This document shows positions 17,844 to 29,608 of a stretch of 64,000 nt of DNA, one piece after another (position 1 is the first letter of the stretch; each line of letters opens with the position of its first letter). Where the stretch lies: the NCBI RefSeq assembly GCF_030315915.2, contig NZ_CP135990.1, positions 3,038,001 through 3,102,000 of the forward strand. The letters are read 5' to 3'. The notes below the pieces were generated by a model, which worked only from the letters and a program-made list of their open reading frames with translations, did no database searches and had not been told where the DNA came from. The DNA is from Providencia zhijiangensis (GTDB lineage: Bacteria > Pseudomonadota > Gammaproteobacteria > Enterobacterales > Enterobacteriaceae). The position numbers and the translations under genes were made by a program.

Positions 17844-20750
17844 ATGCCATTTACTCTTGGTCAACGCTGGATCAGCGACACAGAAAGCGAACTTGGGTTA
17901 GGCGCCGTCGTGGCTATTGATGCCCGTATGGTGACGTTGCTTTTCCCTGCCACTGGGGAAAATCGACTGTACTCACGTAGTGATGCCCCAATTACCCGAG
18001 TGATGTTCAACGAAGGTGATACCATCACCAGTCACGAAGGTTGGCAGCTACAAGTTGAAAGTATTCAAGAAGATAAAGGGTTATTGACCTACACAGGAAC
18101 GCGTTTAGACACCCAAGAAGCGGATGTCAGCCTAAGAGAAGTGTTCCTTGATAGCAAGCTAACGTTTAATAAGCCACAAGATAGACTGTTCGCCGGTCAA
18201 ATCGATCGTATGGATCGTTTTGCTCTGCGTTTTCGCGCACGTAAATTCCAAAGCGAACAAGTTAAACACCAATCTACGGGTCTGCGTGGTATCCGCGCGA
18301 GTTTGATCCCGCACCAATTGCATATTGCTAACGAAGTCGGTAAGCGCCACAACCCCCGAGTTTTACTGGCGGATGAAGTGGGCTTAGGGAAAACCATCGA
18401 AGCGGGTATGATAATCCATCAACAATTGATGGCAGGTCGTGCTGAGCGCGTATTGGTCATTGTCCCAGATAGCTTACAGCATCAGTGGCTAGTGGAAATG
18501 CTGCGCCGTTTTAACCTGCGTTTTTCCCTGTTTGATGATAGCCGCTACAGCGAAGCCCAACACGACAGCGATAACCCATTTGAAACTGAGCAATTAGTTC
18601 TGTGTTCTCTGGATTTTGTTCGTCGTAATAAACAGCGTTTTGACCAACTCGTCGAAGCGGGCTGGGACATGATGGTCGTCGATGAAGCTCACCATCTGCA
18701 ATGGAGCGAAACTGCCCCAAGCCGTGAATATCAAGTGATTGAAACCTTAGCTGAGCATGTTCCTTCCGTTTTACTGCTAACAGCAACACCGGAGCAATTA
18801 GGTCAAGAGAGCCACTTTGCGCGTTTGCGCCTCCTCGACCCTAGCCGCTTCCATGACTACCAAGAATTCCTAGCCGAGCAAGAAAATTATCGCCCTGTCG
18901 CCGATGCAGTTTCACTGCTACTTTCTGGTGATAAGCTGACAAATGATCAGCAAAACCTGCTCAGCGAGCTTATTAAAGAACAAGATATTGAGCCGTTATT
19001 AAAGGCCGCGAATCTTGAAGGCGATGACAGTCAAGCCGCTCGCCAAGAACTGATCCATATGCTGATGGACAGACACGGTACTAGCCGCCTGTTATTTAGA
19101 AACACCCGTAATGGTGTCAAAGGCTTCCCACGCCGTGAATTGCATTCTTTAAAAATGCCACTACCAACTCAATACCAAACGGCAATCAAAGTCGCTGGCA
19201 TTATGGGCACGAAAAAGGATGTGGAAACTCGCGCGAAAGAGATGCTGTATCCAGAACAAATCTACCAAGAATTTGAAGGCGAAAACGCCACTTGGTGGAA
19301 CTTCGACCCACGTGTTGAATGGCTAATGGGCTTCTTAACTGCGAATCGCCACGAAAAAGTACTGGTTATCTGTGCCAAAGCCGCCACAGCACTGCAGCTT
19401 GAGCAAGTTCTGCGTGAGCGTGAAGGGATCCGAGCGGCGGTATTCCACGAAGATCTATCCCTGCTAGAACGTGACCGCGCGGCAGCTTATTTCGCTTCAC
19501 AAGAAGAAGGTGCACAAGTTTTACTGTGCTCTGAAATTGGTTCAGAAGGCCGTAACTTCCAGTTTGCTAACCAATTAGTGATGTTTGACCTGCCATTCAA
19601 CCCTGACCTGCTTGAACAGCGTATTGGTCGTTTGGATCGTATTGGTCAAAGCCGCGATATCGTGATCAACGTGCCTTACTTGGAAAACACCGCACAAGCT
19701 GTGTTGATCCGTTGGTACCATGAAGGTTTAGATGGTTTCGAGCATACTTGCCCTACCGGTCGTACTATTTACGATAAATATTACCAACAACTGCTGCAAT
19801 TTATGGCTGAGCCAACCATCACTGACGGGTTTGATGAATTTATTAAAACCTGCCGCGAAGAGCACGATGCACTCAAAGCACAGCTAGAGCAAGGTCGTGA
19901 CCGTTTGCTGGAAATGCACTCAAATGGCGGTGAAGCAGGTAATAAATTAGCCGAAGAGATTGGTGAAGGTGATAACGAAACCGAGCTGGTTAACTTTGCA
20001 TTGAACCTGTTTGATATTGTTGGGATCAACCAAGAAGATAAGAGCGATAACTTAATTATCCTCACGCCATCCGACCATATGTTAGTGCCTGACTTCCCAG
20101 GGTTACCGCAAGATGGCTGCACTATCACTTTTGACCGTGAACAAGCACTTTCCCGCGAAGATACGCAGTTTATTAGCTGGGAACATCCGATTATTCGCAA
20201 CGGTTTAGATTTAGTGTTATCCGGCGATACGGGTAGCTGTGCGGTTTCTGTTTTGAAAAACAAAGCGTTGCCAGTGGGTACCTTGTTGACCGAACTGGTT
20301 TATGTGGTAGAAGCACAGGCGCCGAAACATCTGCAAATCAGCCGTTTCTTACCGGCGACTCCAGTTCGCTTATTAATTGATTTAAAAGGCAATAACCTCT
20401 CTTCACAAGTGGAGTTTGAGAGTTTTAACCGCCAATTAAATGCCATCAACCGTCATATGGCGAGCAAGTTGGTCAATGCAGTACAAAACGAGGTGCATTC
20501 TGTATTACGCCTCTCTGAGCCGATGGTCGAGAAAGAAGCGAAATCCATTATTGAGAATGCTAAAGAAGCGGCTGATAAAGCCCTGACTCTGGAACTGTCT
20601 CGCTTGGAAGCGCTAAAAGCGGTTAACCCAAATATCCGTGATGAAGAACTCGATATTATCGAGGAAGAGCGTCGCCAATTGATGACCAACATCGACCAAG
20701 CTTCATGGCGCCTCGACGCTATCCGCTTAGTGGTTGTCACGCATCAGTAG
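17844..20750 (+). CDS. rapA: RNA polymerase-associated ATPase RapA (HepA)
   Basis: SWI2/SNF2-type translocase that recycles stalled or post-termination RNA polymerase. 968 residues, identical to E. coli length. N-terminal Tudor-like domains ([20 protein letters not shown]), Walker [14 protein letters not shown] (about 177-189), DEAHH box, [11 protein letters not shown] (motif III) and the C-terminal helicase motifs [11 protein letters not shown] and [11 protein letters not shown]. Single gene between polB and rluA, as in E. coli. Confidence 0.98.
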   Translation: MPFTLGQRWISDTESELGLGAVVAIDARMVTLLFPATGENRLYSRSDAPITRVMFNEGDTITSHEGWQLQVESIQEDKGLLTYTGTRLDTQEADVSLREVFLDSKLTFNKPQDRLFAGQIDRMDRFALRFRARKFQSEQVKHQSTGLRGIRASLIPHQLHIANEVGKRHNPRVLLADEVGLGKTIEAGMIIHQQLMAGRAERVLVIVPDSLQHQWLVEMLRRFNLRFSLFDDSRYSEAQHDSDNPFETEQLVLCSLDFVRRNKQRFDQLVEAGWDMMVVDEAHHLQWSETAPSREYQVIETLAEHVPSVLLLTATPEQLGQESHFARLRLLDPSRFHDYQEFLAEQENYRPVADAVSLLLSGDKLTNDQQNLLSELIKEQDIEPLLKAANLEGDDSQAARQELIHMLMDRHGTSRLLFRNTRNGVKGFPRRELHSLKMPLPTQYQTAIKVAGIMGTKKDVETRAKEMLYPEQIYQEFEGENATWWNFDPRVEWLMGFLTANRHEKVLVICAKAATALQLEQVLREREGIRAAVFHEDLSLLERDRAAAYFASQEEGAQVLLCSEIGSEGRNFQFANQLVMFDLPFNPDLLEQRIGRLDRIGQSRDIVINVPYLENTAQAVLIRWYHEGLDGFEHTCPTGRTIYDKYYQQLLQFMAEPTITDGFDEFIKTCREEHDALKAQLEQGRDRLLEMHSNGGEAGNKLAEEIGEGDNETELVNFALNLFDIVGINQEDKSDNLIILTPSDHMLVPDFPGLPQDGCTITFDREQALSREDTQFISWEHPIIRNGLDLVLSGDTGSCAVSVLKNKALPVGTLLTELVYVVEAQAPKHLQISRFLPATPVRLLIDLKGNNLSSQVEFESFNRQLNAINRHMASKLVNAVQNEVHSVLRLSEPMVEKEAKSIIENAKEAADKALTLELSRLEALKAVNPNIRDEELDIIEEERRQLMTNIDQASWRLDAIRLVVVTHQ

Positions 20751-20797
20751 AGAATGTTGTTTTTTTTTGCTTAGCTTGCAATCGACATTCCCCTAAA

Positions 20798-20911
20798 TAA
20801 TTCGAGTTACAGGTAGGCGGCAAACGAAGATATCCCTAGGAGCATACGCGAGTATGTGACTAGGGTGACTGAGAGTAGCCAACACCCCTGTAGCGCGAAG
20901 TATAACGGGGA
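20798..20911. repeat. ERIC-like element, copy 1
   Basis: About 114 bp. Terminal inverted character (TTCGAGTTACAGG near one end, CCTGTAGCGCGAAG near the other) and the ERIC core CCCTAGGAGCATAC..GTATGTGACTAGGGTGA, which corresponds to the consensus CCCCAGGAGCTTAC..GTAAGTGACTGGGGTGA. Noncoding; lies between rapA and rluA. Confidence 0.82.
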
Positions 20912-21016
20912 ATCAGTAAGCGGAAAACGAAGATATCCCTAGGAGCACACATCAGTATGTGACTAGGGTAGCTAAGAGCAGCCAACACCGCTACAGCGTG
21001 AAGAATGAAGGATAAA
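20912..21016. repeat. ERIC-like element, copy 2, ending in the rluA leader
   Basis: Tandem partner of copy 1 with a period of about 103 bp; the core (AACGAAGATATCCCTAGGAGCA onward in two parts) is nearly identical. The expected first dozen bases (TTCGAGTTACAGG) are missing or replaced. Its 3' end, where ERIC normally reads GAAGTATGACGGGTAT, here reads GAAGAATGAAGGATAA, and contains AAGGA used by rluA. Confidence 0.8.
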
Positions 21017-21020
21017 AGAA

Positions 21021-21671
21021 ATGTTACCCTACAACCCGCCAACTGAACCATGGCTACACATACTCTACCAAGATGAGCATATTATTGTAGTCAACAAACC
21101 TAGCGGCTTACTCTCCGTGCCAGGAAAAGCCCCAGAGCACCATGACAGCATCATGAGCCGCATTCAGCGGGATCACCCTGCAGCGGAGTCTGTTCACCGT
21201 TTAGATATGGCAACCAGTGGTGTTATGGTGGTGGCGCTGCATAAAGCGGCTGAGCGTGAACTTAAGCGTCAGTTTAGAGAGCGTGAGCCGAAAAAACATT
21301 ATGTTGCTCGCGTGTGGGGTCATTTGGAAAAACCAGAGGGTTTGGTGGATTTGCCGCTGATTTGTGACTGGCCGAATCGACCTAAGCAGAAAGTCTGTTT
21401 TGAAACGGGGAAATCGGCGCAAACCGAATACCAAGTTTTAGAATATGAAGAGCAGGCAACGCGAGTCAAACTTTCGCCAATTACGGGACGGTCTCATCAG
21501 CTACGTGTGCATATGCTTGCGTTAGGGCACCCTATTCTTGGTGACAGATTTTATGCCCATGAAGAAGCTTTAGCATTAGCGCCGCGTTTGCAGTTACATG
21601 CTCAAGAGCTGTATATCACTCACCCAGAGTATGACACACCAATGCATTTTACTTACCCGCCCGATTTTTAA
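21021..21671 (+). CDS. rluA: Dual-specificity pseudouridine synthase RluA (23S U746, tRNA U32)
   Basis: Isomerises uridine at 23S position 746 and tRNA position 32. 216 residues (E. coli 219). Catalytic D62 in HRLDMATSG, the RQFREREPKKHYVA segment and the GRSHQLRVHM motif are present. The ribosome binding site AAGGA at 21008-21012 (8 nt spacing) falls inside the end of an ERIC-like repeat, so the whole immediate leader is repeat-derived. Confidence 0.96.
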   Translation: MLPYNPPTEPWLHILYQDEHIIVVNKPSGLLSVPGKAPEHHDSIMSRIQRDHPAAESVHRLDMATSGVMVVALHKAAERELKRQFREREPKKHYVARVWGHLEKPEGLVDLPLICDWPNRPKQKVCFETGKSAQTEYQVLEYEEQATRVKLSPITGRSHQLRVHMLALGHPILGDRFYAHEEALALAPRLQLHAQELYITHPEYDTPMHFTYPPDF

Positions 21672-21675
21672 TCTT

Positions 21676-21708
21676 ATTGAAGCGCTTAGGCGATTTAAGC
21701 GCTTCAAT
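21676..21708. terminator. Bidirectional terminator rluA / djlA
   Basis: Perfect 12-bp stem ATTGAAGCGCTT / AAGCGCTTCAAT with a 9-nt loop, 5 bp after rluA. The plus strand continues TATTTAAAA; on the minus strand the stem is followed by AAGATTAAAAA. U-tracts are weak but the stem is strong. Confidence 0.7.
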
Positions 21709-21752
21709 TATTTAAAAGCTTAAGTTATTTAAAAACTCAAAGTTATTTAAAA
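21708..21752. repeat. Three short direct repeats at the djlA 3' end
   Basis: TTATTTAAAA occurs at 21708, 21725 and 21743 (spacings 17 and 18). On the minus strand the 21743 copy encodes the last residues and stop of DjlA (FK-stop); the next copy is in frame 18 nt on and would encode FK-stop again. Confidence 0.75.
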
Positions 21753-22558
21753 CCCTTCTCTTTTTTAACAAGATCATAAGCTGCCTGAATTGACTGCGCT
21801 TTTTGCTTGGCAATTTCCATCATTTCTGGCGGTAACCCTTTCGCAACGAGCTTATCAGGGTGATGTTCGCTCATCAGTTTACGGTACGCTCGCTTAATTT
21901 TCGTTGGGTCATCATCCACAGAAACCCCGAGCACCTTACAAGCATCTTCCAGCGTAGGGCCATTATTTTGTTGATAATAGCCCCCTGACTGCTGCTGGGA
22001 ATAACCATGACCAAACTGGCGACCGCTTTGGATCATATCCAAGAATTGCTCAAACTGAATTTTGGAGATACCCAGCTCTTCCGCAATGATAAATAGCACT
22101 TTTCTTTCGTTAGGATGTAAGGTTCCATCCGCGAAAGCCGCTTGCAATTGAATTTCCAGAAACATCTGAACAAGGTCAAAACGACCATAACAAGCCATAC
22201 GTAATTGTTTAAGAACATCACGCAGTGGAAAGTCTGGGGATTTTCCTTCTCTAAAGGCTTGTTGGGCGGCTTTGCGAGTTTCTCCGTGCAGTTGCATTCT
22301 GTCCATTAGGTTCGATGCTAACTGGATATCAGTCTCGGTGACACGCCCTTTTGACTTGGTTAAATGCCCTAATATTTGAAAGGTACTTGCGAAGAAAATA
22401 ATTTGTCTATCGCGCTTATTGAAGGCGCCAGCGAACTTACGTTGAGCCGAAGCCTTATCAAAACCGTGCCCAATCAGTAAGCCGGCTAATGCTCCCCAAA
22501 ACCCTAAACCGGAGACAATAGCGAGTATCACCCCAATAATTTTACCCCAATAGTGCAT
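21743..22558 (-). CDS. djlA: Co-chaperone DjlA (membrane-anchored J-domain protein)
   Basis: Inner-membrane DnaK co-chaperone linked in E. coli to the Rcs capsule pathway. 271 residues: a single N-terminal transmembrane helix with glycine spacing suited to dimerisation (about 5-30), a central TerB-like helical domain (about 55-180), a Gln/Gly/Tyr-rich linker ([14 protein letters not shown]), and a C-terminal J domain (about 205-271) with the HPD motif in SEHHPDKL. Divergent from lptD. Complete. Confidence 0.96.
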   Translation of the reverse strand: MHYWGKIIGVILAIVSGLGFWGALAGLLIGHGFDKASAQRKFAGAFNKRDRQIIFFASTFQILGHLTKSKGRVTETDIQLASNLMDRMQLHGETRKAAQQAFREGKSPDFPLRDVLKQLRMACYGRFDLVQMFLEIQLQAAFADGTLHPNERKVLFIIAEELGISKIQFEQFLDMIQSGRQFGHGYSQQQSGGYYQQNNGPTLEDACKVLGVSVDDDPTKIKRAYRKLMSEHHPDKLVAKGLPPEMMEIAKQKAQSIQAAYDLVKKEKGFK

Positions 22559-22759
22559 ATATCCCTCAATTCTTCAATGCTCAGAATGCAATTTTGCATT
22601 ATCATACTATCCATTCTGCTTTTGTGCATAACGATAAAGAGCCTAACAAGTTGCTAACCACGTTTACGCCAGTTTTGATATTATACTGGCGAAAACGGAT
22701 TGGCTAAGATAGTCTTTGAGCGTTTGCCGACTGTGCCCATTTGACGGACTCCCTATTTA

Positions 22760-25132
22760 ATGATGAAGAAAAGTTATCCCACAATAATCGCCACCATGGT
22801 ATGGGCGGCTATTTATAGCCAGCAAGCACATGCTGATCTTGCAGCACAATGTATGCTTGGAGTGCCTGTTTATGACAAACCTATTATCTCTGGTGATCCA
22901 AATAGCTTACCGATTGAAATTCAAGCTGACGATGTCACAGGGGAATACCCTAATTTTGTCGAATATACTGGTAACGTTGATATTCAGCAGGGCAACCAGA
23001 CTCTCACAGCAGATAACGTTAAACTGACACAAACCCAAAAAGAGGGTGAAGAACCGGTTCGTGAAGTGACGGCGACGGGGAATGTTCATTACGATGACCC
23101 TCAAATTATCCTGAAAGGCCCTTCAGCGTGGTCAAACTTAGATAATAAAAATACTGACGTTGATGACGGTAACTACATGATGGTAGGTCGTCAAGGTCGT
23201 GGTGATGCGAAAAAAATGAAAATGCGAGGTGAAAACCGCTATTCCATTATGGAAAACGGGACTTTCACCAGTTGCTTACCAGGCAGTAATACATGGAGCG
23301 TTGCAGGCTCTGAAGTGATTATTGACCGCGAAGAAGAAGTCGCAGAAATTTGGCATGCTCGTTTCCGTATCGCAGATGTGCCTGTGTTCTATAGCCCATA
23401 TATGCAGTTACCAATTGGTAGCAAACGCCGTTCTGGTTTCTTAATCCCAATGGGAAGCTATTCAAACAACGACGGATTAGAATTCACGCTGCCGTATTAT
23501 TGGAACATCGCGCCAAATTACGATGCGACGATTACGCCACAATTTATGACCCACCGAGGCGTTAAATTAAATAACGAATTCCGTTATTTAATCACTCCAG
23601 GTACGGGTACCGTCGCATTCGACTTTATTAATCACGACCGCGCTTATATCAAAGACAAAGAGAATGAAAAACGTGATGCCCGTGACAGTGATGACCGTTG
23701 GTTATTCTACTGGCGCCATTCAGGGACCTTTGCTCAACACTGGAACTTTGGTGCCGACTACACCAAGGTAAGTGATCCCCAATACTTTACTGACTTTAGC
23801 TCTCAGTACGGTAGCACCACTGATGGTTATGCCACGCAGAAATTTAACGTCGGTTATTCTGATACCAATTGGAACATGAAAGTGTCCCACAAACAGTTCC
23901 AAATCTTTGTGGATAACCCAAACAAGCGAGCTTATAAAGCTGAGCCACAAATCGATTTCAACTATTACCAAAATAACGTCGGTATGTTGGATTTCCATAC
24001 CTATGCACAAGCGGCTCGTTTTACCAGCGTAGGTGAAAATAACCCAGATGCGACCCGTTTGCATATTGAGCCAGAAGTCAGTATGCCTCTGTCTAACGGT
24101 TGGGCGCAAATGAACAACAGCATTAAGCTGATGGCGACGCATTACGACCAAGATATTCCTGATGTAAAACAAAATAGCGGCTTAGAAAAAAATGTCACCC
24201 GTGTGCTGCCAATGTTTAAGAGCGATGCGAAAGTGGTATTTGAACGCGACTTATTCCAAGGCAGTGATTTTGTCCAAACATTAGAGCCGCGAGTCCAGTA
24301 TCTATATATTCCGTATAAAGATCAGGACAATATCAATAACTACGACTCCTCATTATTACAGTCTGACTATACAGGTCTGTTCCGCGACCGTATTTACAGT
24401 GGTTTAGACCGTATCGCTTCTGCTAACCAATTCACAACCGGTTTAACCACCCGTATTTATGATGAAAACTTAGCTGAGCGCTTCAATTTCTCCGTCGGAC
24501 AGATTTACTATTTTGAACGCCCTCGTGCGGGTAACTCAAACCTGAAAATCGATGATAAGAGTGATACAGGCTCATTAATGTGGGCAACCGATGCCATGTG
24601 GCACATTGATGAAAATTGGGGTGTTCGCGGTGGCTTACAATATGACCGTCGTCTGGGTAGTGTCACCATGGGGAATGCGGTTACCGAATATCGCTTTGAT
24701 GCCGATAGACTGATTCAGCTGAATTACCGTTTTGTTGACCGTGACTATATTCAAGCAACGTTCCGCCGTGAAGATACTGCGGGTGGTTATACCTACACAT
24801 TACCAGAGTACCAACAAGGTATTTCACAAGTAGGTACCGTGGTGAGCTGGCCATTAAGTGATAATTGGGGCTTTGTCGGCTCTTATTATTACGATACAAA
24901 ACAGCAACAATCCGCCAGCCAGCTTGTCGGATTACAATACAATGCCTGCTGCTGGGCGGTGAATTTAGGGTATGAACGTAAGATTGTGGGTTGGCAAAAA
25001 GAGAAGTTCAACAGCGAATATGACAATAAATGGTCTATCAACGTGGAACTTAGAGGCCTAAATAACAATCATAGTTTAGGTAGTCAGGAGATGTTGAAAC
25101 AAGGTATTATTCCTTATCAACGTGCTTTCTGA
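22760..25132 (+). CDS. lptD: LPS-assembly protein LptD
   Basis: Outer-membrane beta-barrel that, with LptE, inserts LPS into the outer leaflet. 790 residues with a signal peptide ending [12 protein letters not shown]-terminal OstA/jellyroll domain (about 45-210) and a C-terminal barrel. Four cysteines typical of the family are visible: C31, one in TSCLPG, and the adjacent pair in NACCWAV, which allow the inter-domain disulfides required for function. Head of a conserved operon with surA. Confidence 0.97.
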   Translation: MMKKSYPTIIATMVWAAIYSQQAHADLAAQCMLGVPVYDKPIISGDPNSLPIEIQADDVTGEYPNFVEYTGNVDIQQGNQTLTADNVKLTQTQKEGEEPVREVTATGNVHYDDPQIILKGPSAWSNLDNKNTDVDDGNYMMVGRQGRGDAKKMKMRGENRYSIMENGTFTSCLPGSNTWSVAGSEVIIDREEEVAEIWHARFRIADVPVFYSPYMQLPIGSKRRSGFLIPMGSYSNNDGLEFTLPYYWNIAPNYDATITPQFMTHRGVKLNNEFRYLITPGTGTVAFDFINHDRAYIKDKENEKRDARDSDDRWLFYWRHSGTFAQHWNFGADYTKVSDPQYFTDFSSQYGSTTDGYATQKFNVGYSDTNWNMKVSHKQFQIFVDNPNKRAYKAEPQIDFNYYQNNVGMLDFHTYAQAARFTSVGENNPDATRLHIEPEVSMPLSNGWAQMNNSIKLMATHYDQDIPDVKQNSGLEKNVTRVLPMFKSDAKVVFERDLFQGSDFVQTLEPRVQYLYIPYKDQDNINNYDSSLLQSDYTGLFRDRIYSGLDRIASANQFTTGLTTRIYDENLAERFNFSVGQIYYFERPRAGNSNLKIDDKSDTGSLMWATDAMWHIDENWGVRGGLQYDRRLGSVTMGNAVTEYRFDADRLIQLNYRFVDRDYIQATFRREDTAGGYTYTLPEYQQGISQVGTVVSWPLSDNWGFVGSYYYDTKQQQSASQLVGLQYNACCWAVNLGYERKIVGWQKEKFNSEYDNKWSINVELRGLNNNHSLGSQEMLKQGIIPYQRAF

Positions 25133-25200
25133 TAACAAACAACATAACGATCACGATTAGCCCGCATATGCGGAATAAAAGTCAATTTTATAGGACCATT

Positions 25201-26523
25201 ATGAAGAATTGGAGAACGCTTATTCTGGGACTGATGTTCGCAAGCTCTGCAAGTTTAGCTGCGCCACAGCAAATGGATAAAGTGGCTGCGGTTGTCAACA
25301 ACGGAGTTGTACTTGAAAGCGACGTCCAGAATATGATCAATACAGTGAAGTTGAATGCACGTAATGCAAATCAACAAGTTCCTGATGATCAAACCCTGCG
25401 CCAGCAAATCATCGACCGTTTGGTTATGGATAACATCATGTTGCAGATGGCTAACCAAATGCAGATTAATATCCCTGAAGAAGCCGTGAATGCAACTATT
25501 GCGGATATTGCTCGCCAAAACAATTTAACCTTACCGCAGATGGAAAAACGTCTGACTGCGGATGGCATCAATATGGGTAAATACCGCAGCGAAATCCGTA
25601 AGGAAATGCTGTTAGCGGAAGTGCGTAACAACGAAGTTCGCCGCCGTATCACCATTTTGCCTCAAGAAGTTGATGCATTAGCTGAGCAAATGGATTCTCA
25701 AATGAACGCCCAGAAAGGCGTAAATTTAAGTCACATTCTGATCCCTCTGCCAGAGAACCCAACGCCTGAACAGTTATCAAAAGCAGAATCGTTAGTTGAT
25801 AAAATCTTAACTGACCTGAAAAAAGGCTCTGATTTCGGTAAATTAGCGATTGCTTATTCTGCTGACCCTCAAGCACTGAAAGGCGGAAACATGGGTTGGT
25901 CACGTCTGCAAGAGCTGCCAGTAGTCTTTTCTGACCAACTGAAAAACTCGAAGAAAGGCGATATCGTTGGTCCAATTCGTTCCGGTGTAGGCTTCCATAT
26001 TTTACGTGTCAATGACGTTACTGGTGATACTCACCAGCCAATTTCCGTCACCGAAGTGAAAGCGCGTCATATCTTACTGAAATCATCACCAATTATGGAT
26101 GATGCAACAGCAAGACAAAAACTGACTCAACTGGCTCAAGAGATCCGTAACGGCAGAATTTCATTTGAAGAAGCGGCTAAAGAGAACTCCGAAGACCCAG
26201 GTAGTGCATTAAAAGGTGGGGAATTAGGCTGGAATATGCCTGATGTTTACGATCCTGCATTCCGTGATGCACTGATGAAACTGAAAAAAGGTGAAATCAG
26301 CCAACCTGTACCTTCAAGTTTCGGCTGGCACTTAATTCAGTTAGAAGATACTCGCAGTGTCGATAAAACCGATGCCGCGAAGAAAGATCAAGCGTACCGT
26401 TTACTGTTCAATCGTAAGTTTAACGAAGAAGCGCAGACTTGGATGCAAGAACAACGCGCTGCGGCTTATGTGAATATCGTTGATGGTCGCCAAAGCCAAT
26501 CTAATGATGAACAAGCAAAATAA
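25201..26523 (+). CDS. surA: Periplasmic chaperone/peptidyl-prolyl isomerase SurA
   Basis: Main chaperone for outer-membrane proteins, including LptD encoded just upstream. 440 residues. Signal peptide [21 protein letters not shown]-terminal chaperone module, then two parvulin domains beginning at about [11 protein letters not shown] and [10 protein letters not shown], and a C-terminal helix. The frame opens earlier (25168), but the ATG at 25201 has AGGA 6 nt upstream and matches the family. Its end overlaps the pdxA start. Confidence 0.97.
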   Translation: MKNWRTLILGLMFASSASLAAPQQMDKVAAVVNNGVVLESDVQNMINTVKLNARNANQQVPDDQTLRQQIIDRLVMDNIMLQMANQMQINIPEEAVNATIADIARQNNLTLPQMEKRLTADGINMGKYRSEIRKEMLLAEVRNNEVRRRITILPQEVDALAEQMDSQMNAQKGVNLSHILIPLPENPTPEQLSKAESLVDKILTDLKKGSDFGKLAIAYSADPQALKGGNMGWSRLQELPVVFSDQLKNSKKGDIVGPIRSGVGFHILRVNDVTGDTHQPISVTEVKARHILLKSSPIMDDATARQKLTQLAQEIRNGRISFEEAAKENSEDPGSALKGGELGWNMPDVYDPAFRDALMKLKKGEISQPVPSSFGWHLIQLEDTRSVDKTDAAKKDQAYRLLFNRKFNEEAQTWMQEQRAAAYVNIVDGRQSQSNDEQAK

Positions 26524-27496
26524 GCCAATTGTCATCACCCCCGGTGAACCTGCCGGGGTAGGTCCAGATCTTCTGATCCAACTTGCTCAGCAGGCATGGC
26601 CTGTCGAGCTTGTGGCTTGCGCAGATCCAAACCTACTTCTTCAACGCGCTAAAACACTCAATTTACCATTAACCTTACGTGGATATGATGCAAAACAGTC
26701 ACAGACTTCTGTCGCTGGACAATTGTCGATTGTTCCCGTTTCACTGAGTGTACCGGCAGAAGCTGGAAAACTCGACGTTCGTAATGGTGAATATGTTACC
26801 GAAACTTTAGCGCGCGCTTGTGATGGCTGTTTGAATGGTGAGTTTTCTGCCATCGTAACGGGGCCTGTTCACAAAGGCATTATTAATGACGCTGGTATTC
26901 CATTTAGTGGACATACCGAATTTTTCGCAGATAGAAGCCACTGCGACCGCGTTGTGATGATGCTCGCCACACAAGAATTACGTGTCGCTTTAGCGACCAC
27001 GCACCTGCCGCTAAAAGATGTCTCCGAGGCAATTACCCAACAAAGCTTGCATGAAGTGATCACCATTTTGCATCATGACTTGCAAACCAAGTTTGGTATT
27101 GAAAACCCGCACATTTATGTTTGTGGGCTTAACCCTCATGCCGGAGAAGGCGGACATATGGGAATGGAAGAGATTGAAACCATCATTCCAGCCCTAGAAA
27201 CCTTGCGTAAACAAGGCATTACCTTAATCGGTCCTTTACCCGCAGACACGCTTTTCCAACCCAAATATTTAACTGATGCAGACGCCGTATTAGCGATGTA
27301 TCACGATCAGGGGCTACCTGTGTTAAAATATCAAGGTTTTGGCAGAGCGGTAAATATTACCCTTGGTCTGCCATTTATCCGTACTTCCGTCGATCACGGC
27401 ACAGCGCTTGAATTAGCAGGTACGGGTCAAGCCGATGCGGGCAGCTTCATCACCGCATTGAAATTAGCTATCCAAATGACACAAAAGAATTCATGA
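26504..27496 (+). CDS. pdxA: 4-hydroxythreonine-4-phosphate dehydrogenase
   Basis: NAD-dependent step of pyridoxal phosphate synthesis. 330 residues from the ATG at 26504 (E. coli 329); a second ATG follows directly, and earlier in-frame starts at 26480/26483 would give an odd extension inside surA. Metal-binding histidines appear in [14 protein letters not shown] and [13 protein letters not shown]. Overlaps surA by 20 nt and rsmA by 4 nt. Confidence 0.95.
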   Translation: MMNKQNKPIVITPGEPAGVGPDLLIQLAQQAWPVELVACADPNLLLQRAKTLNLPLTLRGYDAKQSQTSVAGQLSIVPVSLSVPAEAGKLDVRNGEYVTETLARACDGCLNGEFSAIVTGPVHKGIINDAGIPFSGHTEFFADRSHCDRVVMMLATQELRVALATTHLPLKDVSEAITQQSLHEVITILHHDLQTKFGIENPHIYVCGLNPHAGEGGHMGMEEIETIIPALETLRKQGITLIGPLPADTLFQPKYLTDADAVLAMYHDQGLPVLKYQGFGRAVNITLGLPFIRTSVDHGTALELAGTGQADAGSFITALKLAIQMTQKNS

Positions 27497-28302
27497 ATAA
27501 TCGAGTCCATCAGGGGCACCTTGCCCGCAAACGTTTCGGGCAGAACTTTTTAACTGACCAATTTATTATCGACAGTATTGTAGATGCAATGCATCCACAA
27601 CCAGGACAAGCCATTGTAGAAATTGGTCCGGGTCTTGGTGCATTAACTGAACCTGTTGGTAGCCGCATGGATAAAATGACGGTTGTCGAACTTGACCGCG
27701 ACCTTGCCGCTCGTCTGCACGTCCATCCACAACTGAAAGACAAACTGACCATCATCCAGCAAGATGCGATGACCGTAGATTTTGGTGAACTGGCGAAACA
27801 AGCTGGACAGCCAATACGCGTATTTGGTAATTTGCCTTATAACATCTCAACACCGTTGATGTTCCACCTGTTTACATTCACCAACCAAATTTCCGACATG
27901 AATTTCATGTTGCAAAAAGAAGTGGTTAATCGATTAGTAGCAGGCCCAGGAAGCAAAGCTTTCGGTCGTTTAAGCGTAATGGCGCAATATTACTGCAATG
28001 TTGTTCCTGTGCTTGAAGTCCCACCTACCGCCTTTGCACCACCACCAAAAGTGGACTCTGCGGTAGTAAGATTGATCCCTCACAAGGAAAATCCATACCC
28101 AGTGAAGGATATTAAAGTATTGAGCCGTATTACGACTCAAGCATTTAACCAACGTCGTAAAACTATCCGCAATAGCCTTGGGGATTTATTCAGCGTTGAG
28201 CAGTTAACCGAACTGGGTATCGATCCAGGAACACGTGCTGAAAATATCTCCGTTGAGCACTATTGTAAGATGGCAAACTATCTGTGTAATTTATCGGAAT
28301 AG
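27493..28302 (+). CDS. rsmA: 16S rRNA dimethyladenosine transferase (KsgA)
   Basis: Dimethylates A1518 and A1519 of 16S rRNA late in 30S assembly. 269 residues. SAM motif [11 protein letters not shown] (about 43-53) and the catalytic NLPYNIS motif (about 113-119) are intact; loss of this gene gives kasugamycin resistance in E. coli, and nothing here suggests loss. Start overlaps the pdxA stop as ATGA. Confidence 0.97.
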   Translation: MNNRVHQGHLARKRFGQNFLTDQFIIDSIVDAMHPQPGQAIVEIGPGLGALTEPVGSRMDKMTVVELDRDLAARLHVHPQLKDKLTIIQQDAMTVDFGELAKQAGQPIRVFGNLPYNISTPLMFHLFTFTNQISDMNFMLQKEVVNRLVAGPGSKAFGRLSVMAQYYCNVVPVLEVPPTAFAPPPKVDSAVVRLIPHKENPYPVKDIKVLSRITTQAFNQRRKTIRNSLGDLFSVEQLTELGIDPGTRAENISVEHYCKMANYLCNLSE

Positions 28303-28320
28303 AGAATCTGAGGAGGCACT

Positions 28321-28698
28321 ATGCTGAATGATCCCAATGTGAGCATCCAAGTTCAAAGTGTCTACATAGAAAGCCAGTCCCAGCCCGACATTGCCCGTTT
28401 TGTGTTTGCGTATACTATTTGTATCCGCAATTTAGGGCGAATTCCTATACAGCTAATGAGCCGTTACTGGCTCATTACCAATAGTGATGGCCGTAAAACT
28501 GAAGTGCAAGGTGAAGGCGTGGTGGGTGAACAACCCGTTATCCTACCGGGCAAAGAATATCGCTATACCAGTGGTGCAATCTTAGAAACGCCAATGGGTA
28601 CGATGGAAGGCTATTACGTTATGCTGAGCGATCAAGGAAATCACTTTCATGTTGATATTCCTGCATTTCGTCTCGCAATCCCAACACTGATTAATTAA
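28321..28698 (+). CDS. apaG: ApaG (CO2+/MG2+ efflux-associated, beta-sandwich protein)
   Basis: 125-residue fibronectin-III-like protein of unclear biochemical role, always found next to apaH. Motifs [22 protein letters not shown] and [14 protein letters not shown] are the family core. Preceded by GAGGAG at 28310-28315 with 5-nt spacing; 18 nt after rsmA. Confidence 0.95.
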   Translation: MLNDPNVSIQVQSVYIESQSQPDIARFVFAYTICIRNLGRIPIQLMSRYWLITNSDGRKTEVQGEGVVGEQPVILPGKEYRYTSGAILETPMGTMEGYYVMLSDQGNHFHVDIPAFRLAIPTLIN

Positions 28699-28700
28699 TT

Positions 28701-29528
28701 ATGTCCACATATATTGTAGGTGATATACACGGTTGTTATCGTGAGCTGCGAGAACTTCTCGATAGCGTGAATTTCGATCCACAGCAAGATACATTGTGGC
28801 TAACGGGTGACCTTGTTGCTCGTGGGCCCGATTCATTGCAAGTCTTACGCTATGTGAAAAGTTTAGGCTCAGCAGCACGCCTAGTGTTAGGCAACCACGA
28901 CCTACATTTGATTGGCATCTACTGCAAAATCAGTCGCAATAAGCCTAAAGACCATCTTGATGAGCTACTCAATGCGCCCGATATCGATGAATTAATCAAC
29001 TGGTTACGTCGCCAACCACTTTTACAAGTCGATGAAGAGCAAAAAATGGTCATGACCCACGCAGGCATTACGCCACAGTGGGATCTTGAAACCGCAAAAA
29101 TGTGCGCTCGCGAAGTGGAAGCCGTGCTTTCTAGCGATGCCTATCCGCTGTTTATTGACTCTATGTATGGCGACATGCCAAACAATTGGTCTGAAAGTTT
29201 GATGGGACTGGCGCGTTTGCGCTACAGCACCAATGCCCTCACCCGCCTGCGTTATTGTTTTCCAAATGGGCAACTGGATATGATCTGCAAAGAGAGCCCA
29301 GCTAAAGCGCCTGCGCCACTGAAGCCATGGTTTTCTCTACCAAGTCAATTCCCTGAAGATTACGCTATTTTCTTTGGCCATTGGGCATCACTGGAAGGCA
29401 AATTTACACCAGAACATGTGTATGCAATGGATACAGGCTGCTGCTGGGGAGGGGATTTAACGCTGCTTCACTGGGAAACTAAAACATTCCATAGACAGAA
29501 ATCTCACCAAAAACGTCGCAAAGAGTGA
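28701..29528 (+). CDS. apaH: Diadenosine tetraphosphatase ApaH
   Basis: Symmetrical Ap4A hydrolase, which also removes Np4 caps from RNA. 275 residues with the metallophosphatase motifs GDIHGC (7-12), [14 protein letters not shown] and the later THAG and GHWA. Two nt after apaG. Last gene of the lptD operon, followed by a shared terminator with folA. Confidence 0.96.
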   Translation: MSTYIVGDIHGCYRELRELLDSVNFDPQQDTLWLTGDLVARGPDSLQVLRYVKSLGSAARLVLGNHDLHLIGIYCKISRNKPKDHLDELLNAPDIDELINWLRRQPLLQVDEEQKMVMTHAGITPQWDLETAKMCAREVEAVLSSDAYPLFIDSMYGDMPNNWSESLMGLARLRYSTNALTRLRYCFPNGQLDMICKESPAKAPAPLKPWFSLPSQFPEDYAIFFGHWASLEGKFTPEHVYAMDTGCCWGGDLTLLHWETKTFHRQKSHQKRRKE

Positions 29529-29561
29529 GTGTTTTATCTAGAAACCAGAATAATAGATAGC

Positions 29562-29588
29562 AAAATGGCACCTAACAGTGCCATTTTT
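29562..29588. terminator. Bidirectional terminator apaH / folA
   Basis: Stem AAAATGGCAC / GTGCCATTTT with loop CTAACA; T-run on the plus side (TTTTTG) and A-run giving U on the minus side (ATTTTG). 33 bp after apaH and 20 bp after folA, serving convergent genes. Confidence 0.88.
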
Positions 29589-29608
29589 GTTGACTAGACA
29601 AACGACGG

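Noticed and set aside
20860-21051. 63-codon minus-strand frame over the ERIC repeats
   Set aside because: Frame arises from repeat sequence and runs into rluA; ERIC elements are noncoding.
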